In this document: piece by piece, positions 15,908 through 27,400 of the stretch | Numbering within the stretch: position 1 is the first letter of the stretch | Layout of the letters: the number at the start of each line of letters is the position of its first letter | Assembly (NCBI GenBank): GCA_905221605.1 | Contig: CAJNDS010002212.1 | Span: forward strand, 380,001 to 420,000 | DNA: 40,000 nucleotides | Direction: 5' to 3' | Source: Symbiodinium natans | Lineage: Eukaryota > Sar > Dinophyceae > Suessiales > Symbiodiniaceae | Translations under genes and position numbers: made by a program | The notes under the pieces: generated by a model | Told to the model about the DNA's origin: nothing | Database searches by the model: none | The model's input: the letters and a program-made list of their open reading frames with translations, nothing else

Positions 15908-18900
15908 CTGCATGATTGCGTGAAACTGCCGGTGTGTGTAACATCAACCCACTTCCCTATGCCAACGACCCTAAACCCTAAACCCTAAACCCTTAACCCT
16001 AAACGCGTGCCTCTGCATACAGCCGCCTTGGACGGTAGCTTCCCTCTCTGGAGCTTGTAGGTTGCAGCTGCAGCACGAACTCCTGCCGGAACAAAGAATG
16101 GCCTGCCTGCAAGAGTCCTCTTTCTGGGTAGCTCTCCATAATTTAGGGTGGGTCCTGTTTATAAGGTGCCGTATGATATACCCTAAACCCTAAACCCTAA
16201 ACACTATATACACTATTCAGGGACCCCAAGAAGGGACCCTAATTTAGAGCGCTACCCATATAGCTTGCACACGTCCTTCGCCAAAGGCAGGCTGCCGACC
16301 ACGCCTAGGTACATACTTGGTACATGTGCCGGGTTTCGGGCCTAGGGGTTTAGGGCTAGGGATTTAGGGTTCAGGGTTTAAGGTTTAGGATTTGCGGTTT
16401 AGGGCTTAGGGTTTGGGGTGCAATAGCCCATGCACGTAGTCTTGATGCCGAGGGCGTGACCCAGCAACTCCGTCTCATCGTCGTCCTCATCTTCGTCCTT
16501 CGCCGAAGCTTCGATCCGGGCTCTAGCCGGCCGCAATGTGGGGGGTTTATACGTTTAGGGTTTAGGGATTAGGGGTTTAGGGGTTTAGGGGCTTAGGGTT
16601 TAGGGTTGAGGGTTTAGGGTTTACTATATTCGGGGTACCTTATTGGGGTCCTTACTATAACGGGCTCCCTACTATTTGGGGATCTACATTGGGCGGGAGC
16701 CCCCTATTTTCGTGAACTTCCCATGTGATGCCAAGGCATGCCACGATCCTGGTCTCTTTCGAGGATGCGGCTTCGCGCAAAAAGCCTGCCATGCCGACGA
16801 AGATAGGTCAAGGGCAACATGCCGCATGTGGAGGGAGAACAGCTACTAGTTGCTTCAGAACCCCCCCCCCCCCAAAGAAGATTGGACGTATTCTTCCTTA
16901 TAAGGGCAATATAGGGATTATTCGCTTATTCTTTGGCGGGGCTCTTAAGCACATAGTTTGGGGCGTTCCCCCTTATACTAACAGTCCTTAATGGGGAATC
17001 TCATAGGGGGTTACGAAAATGCCTATTAAGGACTGTTAGTATACTGGGGAACATCCCAACTAACCCTAAACCCTAAACCCCAAACCGCAAACCCTAATTA
17101 GACCCTAAACACTACACCCAAAAAAAAGGGGGCCCCAATCTAGAACCATCCATGTTGAGCCCAGCGTGTTCCCCGAGGGCGCCTCTCCACTGCTTTCCGC
17201 TGCTCAGGGAGTGTGATGTCAACCTCCCGCAGGGTTTAGGGTTTAGGGTTTAGGGTTTAGGGTTTAGGGCTTTCAAAGCCCCACACCGTAAACCCTAAAC
17301 CCCAAACCCCAAACCGCCCGAATTTAGGCAGATTGAGGCTCAAAGCCATGCACTCTCCCAGACCCCACTCCTCGCCCTCGGTGAGCAGCTCTTCCAGCAA
17401 GGCCTCATCGCAAAGATCCAGGAAGGTTTAGGGTTTAGGGTTTACAAAAAGAATTCAGAGGACCAAGATGCAGACTCTTCCCTACTGTAGAAGGTAGGGC
17501 ATTGCCCTAAACCCTACACCCGAAGCCCCAAACCCTAAACCCTAAATCCTAAACCCCGGGCCCCAAACACTTCCTGTCCCTAAACCTGAACCCTAAACCC
17601 TAAACCCTAAACCGCAACAAAAACCCTTCCGGTGACCTCGAATATAGTTGCCTTAATAGTTAGAGAAGGGTTGCTTATTGTAGTACAACTATGAAGGGAC
17701 CATAAGCGAATGCTATTGGTAACTAACCCTAAACCCTAAACCCCCTAAACCCTAAACCCCCTAAACCCCCTAAACCCCCTAAACCCCCTAAACCCTAAAC
17801 CCCTCTATTATGGTCCGCACCTCGGCATCTTGACCAAGCTTCGCTCGAAGAGACGAGGCAAGGCCTCTGAGCTCGGAGGTTCATGGTACTTATTAACCAA
17901 GTCTAGCTGTACTGATAGGGTTTAGGGTTTAGGGTTTGGGGTTTAGGGTTTAGGGTTGAGGGTTGAGGGTTTAGGGTTTAGGGTTTGGAGTTTAGGGTTT
18001 AGGGTTTAGGGTTTAGGAATAACCCACACTGAACCCCTCAACTGCCCCAATATGGTTTATATAAGTACAGTTATAAGTACATTTATACGTACAGTTGGTT
18101 AAAAAGCACCATGAACCTCCAAGAGGGGGCTCTCGGAGGGCCTTTTTGGGGCCGTTGGGTTGACGGTTTAGGGTTTAGGGTTTGGGGTTTAGGGTTTGGG
18201 GTTTAGGGTTTGGGGTTTAGGTTTAGGGTTTGGGGTTTAGGGTTTAGGGTTTGGGGTTTGGGGTTTAGGGTTTGCGGTTTAGGGGCTTGGGGTTTGAGGA
18301 TTTTGGGAGGCCTTGAGTGGCTTCTAGGTGGGGTCAGGATAGGGCTTTTGCGCTTTGGGCTCTGCAGTCTCAAGGCTTGAGGGTTTAGGGTTTAGGGTTT
18401 AGGTATTAGGGTTTAGAAACCCCAACAGATGAAGGAATAATACTCCCAAAAGTACCCTTTTGAGGGAATAGTCTCTGCATTTTGGAAATTCTCAATAATC
18501 CCCAAATTACCCTCTTAAGGAAGAATAGTCTCCTTTTTTGGGAGGTTGTTGATAATCCCCGTAATACTCCTTTAAGGAAGAATAGTCTCTGTTTGCCAAG
18601 TGAGGTACGAATCGAGGACTCAAAGACCTCCAGCGTAGCCAAGATGGTCTGCAGCTGCTCCTGCCGCTTCGTGAACCGTTGAAAGCCTCCAAGCCCTAAA
18701 CCCTAAGCCCCCTAAGCCGAAGCCCTAAGCCCTAAGCCCTAAGCCCTAAGCCCTAAACCCTAAACCCTAAACCCTAAACCCTAAACCCTAAACCCTAAGC
18801 CCTGAACCCTAAACCCTAAACCCTCAACCCTCAACCCTCAACCCTAAACCCTAAACCCTAAACCCCAACCCCTCCCCACACATCTCGACGCATCTCTTGA

Positions 18901-21422
18901 GAGCTGCACGCCGGGCGTCCTCGCCCGGAAATTCCGCCGACTCGCCGACCAGAGCCTCCTCAGCAAAGACTTATGATAAACATGTGGGGTTTAGGGTTTA
19001 GGGTTTATAGGGTATAGGGTATAGGGTATAGGGTTTAGGGTTTAGGGTTTAGGGACCCTAAACCCTAAACCCTAGGGTTTCAGGTCATGACCCTTTCTAG
19101 CCCCACCTCGGCATCCACTTCGGCGCCATCCAACCTTGGTGTGGTACAACACACTGCATGGGATACCCTTAGAAGCCCTTAAAACCCTTAAACCCTAAAC
19201 CATTAGACCCTAAAGACCCTTGAACCCTTAAACCCCAAAAACCCTAAGCCCTTACACCCTGAAACCTTAAAACCCTGAAACCCTGAAACCCTGAAACCCT
19301 AAACCTCTCAGACTGCATTTCTTGGCATCCGGCTGGTGAGCACCTCCATTTCCCTGACTGCTCTGGCTGCCTGCAGCTGCGGCTGTAGGTCTTGGGGTGT
19401 ATGGGCCCTTTGTTGGGTACCCTCAACCCTAAACCCTAAATTACCCCAGAGGGCGGGAGCCTATGTTAGGAGAAATGCGCAGTTCCAAGCCCTAAACCCT
19501 AAACCCTAAGCCCCTAGTACCATGAACCTCCAAGCTATTTGGGTGGGTTGTGGCATCGGGCGCTCCTCTCCAGCTGAAGGCGCTCGTCGTTGCCGAAAGA
19601 ACCCGGTCGCGCAGCCTAAGCAGCAGGCGTCAAACCTTCAAGGAGCCCACTTAGGGTTTAGGGTTTAGGGTTTAGGGTTTAGGGTTTAGGGTTTAGGGTT
19701 TAGGGTTTAGGGTTTAGGGTTTAGGGTTTAGGGTTTAGGGTTTAGGGTTTAGGGTTTAGGGTTTAGGGTTTAGGGCTACGAAGTCACATCACCCCGCGTA
19801 AAGTCGCATCACAGAGACATATATGTTGAAGCCTTTCCCCCAATGTGCACGCGCGCATGTTCTCGACACACATGCAAAATACGCACTTGTCACCGCACGC
19901 CTGGGACGGGAGCACATTTTTGTCAGCGTGAATGAGATTTCTGCTTGGGGGTGCGAGTGGGTTCTGACCAATCTTGGAATTCGCGAATCCACAGTGTGCA
20001 CGCGCCCGAGATACGACTTTACACAAGAAGATACGACTGAACCTACCCGCTTGTAGCGGAACAAACCTGGGCGGCGAGCATCCGCAAGTATGGTGGGCAA
20101 GTCGTCTCTGTCGCTCTCGGGACAACTTGGGCGCTGAGATCCTGTCGTCAGCTGCGTTTAGGGTTTAGGGTTTAGGGTTTAGGGTTTATGGGGTTTATGG
20201 TTTAGGGTCTAGGGTCTAGGGACTAGGGTTTAGGGTTTAGGGTGTAAGCTGGTGTGTGAGGGCGAGGACAAAAGTCTGCGTGCTGTGGGTCCTGAGCCCT
20301 TACGTAAACCTTCAACAACCCTAAGCCTTGAACCCTTACACAAGCCTAAAGCCCACCTTACATGCCCTGCAAAGCCCACAGCTTCTAAACACCGTATGTT
20401 AAATCCAAACACTAAACCCTAGCGAGAGAGATGTGGAGAAGGCTGCATCGTAGTTGGAATCCTCTGAGCCGGAGACCCGGCGCGAATTGAGCATTTCGTC
20501 TTCGGGATGCAGACGCTTAGGTTGTGTTTGGGGATGGGCTAGATCCACGCGTTTACAGGGCTTTTGGGGCTTAGGATTGAAGTTTCAAGGAACGGATGTT
20601 TCCCTTCAACAGAAGAGCTCCTGCCTCCCGACTTTTTCAATGAGGCCTTGATACTTGAAGCCTTCTCAAGCCCTCGTCTGAAGTTTGTCATTGTTGCGTG
20701 GCCCCTTGCTGGGCTTAGAGGTTTAAAAGTGGAAGGCGCGCTCAGATGAGGCTTGAAAGGTCGGGTTACGAGGTTGCAGCAGCCCCTAAACCCTAGACCC
20801 TAATCCCTAATCCCCCCAAACCCTACGCCCCCCAAACCCTAAGCCCCAGCTGCATCTGGGAACTCCTAACATGGGGAGCCACAAAGCGGCCTCCCTGCGA
20901 TGCTCCTGGATTGTGTTTTTGAGAAGGACGCGGAAGAGCTGCAGCAGCAGTTGCAAGCCCTCCACCACAGAGAAGGTTCCCTAAATTGGGAGGTTCCCTA
21001 AATTGGGGTCCCTTTCCGGGTTCGCATTTTAAGGGGATCCAAAAAGGGACCCTAGTTTTGAGAACCAGCCGAAAAAACTAGAAGCCCTTGAGAGAGTTTC
21101 CATGGTACTCTAGGTAGGGTTCCCTTGTGGTATCTGTTGAATACGGTAGAAGCTTCCAAGGAGATGCAAAAAAATAGTTTACCCTAAACCCTTAACCCCT
21201 CTTTTTGCTTCAACCACAAACCCTAAACCCTAAACTCTAAACCCGAACCCTAAACCAAATCCTAAAGAGAAGGAGGCCCCTGCCTCAATGCTCTCCAAGT
21301 AGTGGAGTGCCATCTCTGCTTCACGCTCCGGCTCGAAAAGCTTGACCTGGCATGGTTCTGACGCTTGGATTGGGCTGGGTTTAGGGTTTAGGGTTTAGGG
21401 TTTAGGGTTTAGGGTTTAGGGT

Positions 21423-21461
<39 letters not shown>

Positions 21462-24400
21462 GATTTAGGGTTCAGAGCCTAGCTAGGGTTTAGGGCTTGG
21501 GGCCCAGAGTTTGAGGGCTTGGGCGCGGAGGGGCGCAAAAGAAAAAACTAGAGATGGCTTGTAGAGCAAGGTTTTCGGGTACACACCAGGAGCGCAGCTA
21601 TGTTAAGGAAATGCACAGATCAACGCGTGCATGCGCCACATCTGCACCAAAACCTGGCTGAGGTATGTGGCCCTAACCCGAAAACCCTAAACCCTAAACC
21701 CTAAACGGTTCCTCGGATGACTTATGAACTCGGAGGTCCACCCGAGGTCTACCAGACGTACAGTTTTTTGGGAAACCCATGCAGAACTTAGAGCTACAAA
21801 CCCGAGTAGCCCCGTAATATGAACCCTATACATCCTGCCTGGACCCTAGACCCCAATTATAAACCCTAAACCCTTCAGGTTTAATTAGGCATTAGGGTTT
21901 GGGTTTAGGCTTTAGGGTTTAGAGAACCCAGGTCAGCCCTGGCTAAACAAACCCGCCTGCTGCATCGAAGCTGACCTTCGGCAAATTGCTCTACTGTTGC
22001 GAAGTGTGAGCACCCAGAGGGTTGGACTTTCGGGGCCCTAAATGGGTAGTTCCCAAAATGATTTCAAGCCCCTTCGATAATGTTGGACGCGGTTTAAGAG
22101 AGATACCCTCTACAAAGTCAAGTTGGCCGGACTTTTCAGGACACCCTGACTGCTTGGGGGTGCAGACCAGGACCTGCCTTAAAGTCAGGTGTCGCAAGCC
22201 AATTTCGTGCAGCGCACCTTTAAAATCAGTTGCCGGGCCTCGCTGTTCCGTTAAACTCATACAAACTCCTCCCTACTAAAATCCTTTGAAATCCTCAGGA
22301 CGTCTCTACAGAGCGAAAACCAGCTTGGACTGTTCGGGGGTGGGGGGGGGGGGGGAACAGACTAAAGCTGGTCCAAGATTGCCCCCATAATACTGTAGTC
22401 CTCATGATAGTAACCTCCCAGTAAGGGACCCGCATCTTTGGAAACCCCCAAACCCTCAAGCCTAACCCCTATGGTGCGTATGGAGCTTCCATGAAACTTA
22501 CCGAGCGGAGATCGCTAGGTGAAACAAACTTAAGAATTCCATGTGCAGAGAATTAGAGCATATGGAGCGCCCCATAAAAACAGAACCCTCCACGTAGATT
22601 CGTATAGGTGCTGAGGTTTAGGGTTTAGGGTTTAGGGTTTAGGGTTTAGGGTTTAGGGTTTAGGGTTTAGGGTTTAGGCTGAGGGTGTACCCGCTAAGTT
22701 TCTGGGAGCTGCAAATCCCCTTGAAAGCCCCGAGAAGGCTCAGGTCCAAGCTTTGGCGCGGTCTCGTCCCAGAGCGTCTGCAGCCAGTCCTGGGTTTAGG
22801 GTTTAGGGGTTTAGGGGTTTAGGGGTTTAGGGGTTTAGGGGTTTAGGGGTTTAGGGGTTTAGGGCTTTAGGGCTTTAGGGGTCTAGGGGTCTAGGGGTTT
22901 AGGGGTTAGGGTTAGGGGTTTAGGGTTTAGGGTTCAGGAATACTGGACCTAAAGACCTCATTCGCCCTACACCCGGAACCCCACATCCTCAAGCTCCAGA
23001 TCCCCATAACGCCCAAGAGCACCCTAGACTTCCCTAAGCCCCTTAGCCCCTAAAGCCCTGAACCCCGAAACCGCTAAACCCCCAAACCCTAAACCGTAAA
23101 CTACCCTAAACCCTAAACCCCAAACCGCAGCGTAAACCCCAAACCCCAGACCCCAAACCCTAGACCATGATCCCTGGTCCTCGGGGAAAGGATCCAAGCT
23201 CAGACCCAAAACGCTCCGACCTGAGAGGCAAAGAGTGGATCCGAGGTGCCCCAGAAAGAAACGTGTTTAGGGTTTAGGGTTTAGGGTTTGGGTTTAGGGC
23301 TAAGGCTAAGGGTTCCCAAATTTCCTAGGAATCACAAGGGTGCTCTGTTTCTGAAGGTTGGCCTTTGGGAATTTTCTTTACAGGTTAAAGCCCAAACCTC
23401 TAAAACCCTAACGACAAGACCCGAAGAAGTTAAAGGTTGATCTTCAGTGCGTCTCCTAAACCCTAAGCCCCTAACCCCTAAACCGCTAAACCCCTAAACC
23501 CTTAAACACCCAACCCTAAACCATAAACCCCTAAACCCATAAACCCCTAAACCCTAAACCCCAAACCCTAAACCCTAAACCCCAAACCCTAAACCCTAAA
23601 CTCCTAGGCTTCAGGAGTTCGGTGAGCGGCGCCAGTAGGCGAAGTCCGGGAGCCGCGAAGCTGGCTGTGCAGCCTTGAAGGCGGCCATGTCCTGGGTTTA
23701 GGGTTTAGGGTTTAGGGTTTAGGGTTTAGGGTTTAGGGTTTAGGGTTTAGGGTTTAGGGTTTAGGGTTTAGGGTTTAGGGTTTAGGGTTTAGGGTTTAGG
23801 GTTCAGGGTTAGGGTTCAGGGTTCAGGGTTCAGGGTTTAGGGTTTAGGGTGTTTGGGGATTGGTGTTTAGGGTTTAGGGTGTGGGCTTGGAGTTCAGTGT
23901 TGGCTTAAGCCGTGAGGACCCAAAAGTCAAAAGGGATATGCTTCACTAAGTCAGAATGAAGAACCCTAGTGCCGTGGGCTTCCGAAAATTAGGGGACCCC
24001 CTTTTGGGGACCCACTGCGAGGGGAGGGAAAAATTCTATCTTGAGGAACTATGATGTGGGCTGCGCAGGCCTCCAGGTGTGGTATAGGAAAGAAAAATAC
24101 TTGTTTGCTTCTGACAGAAGCCCTTTAAATCCCCGAATGCTGTAGATAAGTCAACTATGGCGTCTCCTTCTACCCTTATTCGCCTTTCAAACAACCCTTC
24201 AAATCACAAATGTAAGGTACGTCTATTTTCTTCCACCCTAAACGGCCCTGCACCCTAACAGAATCCAAGATTCAGGAGCCTAAAAGACTGTATGAGGTCC
24301 AAAATTCGACCCAAGAGCCAAGATGTTAAAGGCTAAAGGATTCCAGATCCCATGTCTTTTGGCTCTCGGATCCTTTCAAGGTATAGGTTTTAGGGAAAAC

Positions 24401-27400
24401 TTGCATCTTGAATCCAGGAGGCGCGTGTTGGTGTACCTATCCCATGCAACTGTACGGTATAGAGACGTATCCCACAGAACTCACGTTTAGACTGCCGATG
24501 ACAGGCTCGAGAATATATAGTGATGTGTTAAAACCTGTTTACCCACAGCTTAAACTGGCAAATTGAAGATTGCATATTTTTCGGGAAGTTGCTCGAGGAA
24601 TCTTCGATTGTGGCCTTCAAAAAATGCTTCTTAAATATTGGTTAAGAATCATTCTAACTTGCTGAGTTCATAAGCCCCCCAAAGTGTACACTTTCAGTTC
24701 TATAGGGGATTGTAGTACCCCAAAAAGTGTAAAGTGTACTCATTCAGCTACTAAGCATTTTAAAAGGCTGGAATCACTTTAAAAGACTGGGCTGAAGATG
24801 ATAAAGATTCCGCGCAAGGTCTTCAAGAAATCTTTGATTGTGGAATTCGAAAATCTGATGATTTTGAAGGCCACGATCTGAGATTCCTCGAACAAGTTCC
24901 CCAGGAATCCTCAAAAAAACGAAAGAATATTCCAAACATGTCAAAAGATGCTTTAACGTAGCTTGAAAGCCACAACCGAAGATTCCTCCCCAGGAATCAC
25001 CCATCTTCAGTTTCACATGTGTACGAAATGCTTCCGAGCCTGCCAGCCCTACAAAGCGAACGATTCGAGTTATGATCCCAGTGTGATGTCATTGTGACGC
25101 AGACGGTTCGGTAGGTGAGTACCTTCATTGTGAAGCAGGCATTGAAAAAAGGCATGAACAAGGTAGATCAGGGGCGGGGGTACCCTATTCACGGACATAT
25201 ATATGTATGACAAAAAATTTATAAACATATATATATATATATACATATGTATTATATGTAAAGAACGATCGTTCTTGGTCCCCAATCTCGTCCTGGATGG
25301 GTTGGACCCCGCGGCCCGCCGGGAAGCGGGACTATACATATAGTCTCATAGTACACCCCCCCACCCCCCACCCCCCACAACAAAAAAAGTGCGTGTGTGT
25401 ATATATATATATATGTGTATGCAGGTGTGTTTATGTACAACGAGGAAAAGAACAGCAAAGCTGAACAATCCTCCTCCTCGCTCTACGAGGCCGCGCAGTT
25501 TCCCTTGCGCGAATCTTGAAGACAAGCCTTTTCGGACATCCCCAGGTACACCGAGGGATACATAGTCCACGTGGGACTTGGGGCATACTTGCGCCGAAAG
25601 GGCTTTGATCCTACTGAGCGTAACCCTCGAAGCCAGGCGAGTACCGTAAGTGTGTCCTAAATCCTAAACCCTATAAACCCTAAACCCCTGCCGACAACCT
25701 TGGTGCCAAAACTGCAATATGTATTTAAATTGATAGGTATATTCATACATAATGATGCAATCAGATATACCCACATCTAGTAATATACAAAGTCACGTTT
25801 TTTTCAGAAGCCCCCCGCCCCCCCCCCCCCCCCCCCGTTCAAAAAAAAAGATGTATCAGGTGCAACTGAAGGTCGCTGCGCATCTCCCTACCGCAGAGCT
25901 CCGCACGCTCCGCCGGACCCAGGCTTGCGGAGGCCGTGTCTCGCTGCAGGAGCACATCCTGCTTAGGATTCAGCGTGTAGGGTTTAGTTAGGGTTTAGGG
26001 TTTAGGGATTAGGGTTTAGGGTTTAGGGTTTAGGGTTTGGGGTTTGAGGTTTGGGGTTTGGGGTTTGGGGTTTTGGGTTTTGGGTCTGAGGTCTAGGGTT
26101 CAGGGCGCCCGCTTCAAAGGGCTTTAGGGATGTTGGGAGCGCAGGATGAGGAGGGTTTAGGAGAGTTCCCCTTAAAGGAAGGGTGCACTTGGAAGCCCTC
26201 CTAAACCCTAAACCCTAAACCCTAAACCCTAAACCCTAAACCTGGGCCTGGGGTTTGGGAGAGTGCCCCTTAAAGGGTGCACTTGGAAGCCCTCCTTGGT
26301 TGCTTTTCCATATCCTCCTACTTATCGGCTTCAGGTTTAGGGTTTAGGGTTTAGGGTTTAGGGTTTAGGGTTTAGGGTTTAGGGTTTGTCCCAATATTCC
26401 CTGAGAGCTCCTGTCAAAGATTCTCCAAACCCCCAAAAACCACAACCTTAGGGGGAACCAGGTATGGAAACCCTGAACCTCATACCTCCAACTCCTCTAT
26501 AATACCCCAAGCCCTAAACCCCAAACCCCAAACCCTAAACCCTAAACCCTAAACCCTAAACCCTAAACCCCTAAACCCTGAAACCCTGAACCCCTTGAAT
26601 CCTCCGTGAGTAGAGGGGGGGAGAGCAACTCGGGCGCCCTTCGCTGCTCGCCGTCTTCTGCCAGGTAGAAGCCCTCTGCCTCTGGAACCTGGGTGTTTGT
26701 TGGGGGTATTCTAGGGTTTAGGGTTAAGGGCTATAGGGTTCTAGGGTTTAGGGTTAAGGGCTATAGGGTTATAGGGTTATAGGGTTATAGGGTTATAGGG
26801 TTCATAGGGTTATAGGGTTATAGGGCTATAGGGTTATAGGGTTATAGGGTTATAGGGTTCATAGGTTCATAGGGTTCATAGGTTCATAGGGTTTAGGGAT
26901 ATAGGGTTTAGGGTTTTTTTTGGGGGGTAGAGGGTTTAGGCTTCTAGGGCCTCTAACGTTTATCAGGGCTTATGGGCGTTCACAGGGTTTTTTTTCGGGC
27001 CACTGGGGCGTATGGGGTTCGGGGTTGTAAAACCTTCAACCCCTAAAACATCTGGTACGTCAGAAGGAACCCTAAACGCTAAACCCTAAACCCTAAACTC
27101 TAAACCCTAAACCCTAAACCCTAAACCCTAAAACCTAAACCCTAAACCCTAAACCCTAAACCCTAAACCCTAAACCCTAAACCCTAAACCCTAAACCCTC
27201 ACCTTACCTAAACCCCCCGAAACAGCAAACTGTAAACCCAGGAGCAGACTGGAGGTTCCTCCTCTGCTCCGAGATGCTGCGCTGGAGGAGCTCCAGCTTC
27301 TGCTGCACCAAGCCTCGGGGGTCTTTGGGCCTTGGGGGGGGGGGGGGGGGGGGGGGGCTCTTGGGGGGGTTTTGGGGAGTTCATGGGGGGCGTTAGGGGG

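Noticed and set aside
18305-18361. Possible exon SPKRKSPILTPPRSHS after CTGCAG|
   Set aside because: No donor, and it does not join its neighbours in phase. It may still be a skipped exon.
19784-20125. 113-codon minus ORF as one gene
   Set aside because: Only the part at 20067-20151 looks coding. The rest has poor codon bias and no clean splice phase.
20926-20975. Plus-strand frame EKDAEELQQQLQALHH
   Set aside because: The minus frame is longer, joins neighbouring exons and fits the RAB3GAP1 helix. The plus frame is its antisense shadow.
22022-22279. Overlapping 85-89-codon ORFs on both strands
   Set aside because: No splice-site framing, no codon bias, and it lies between supported minus exons, so probably intron.
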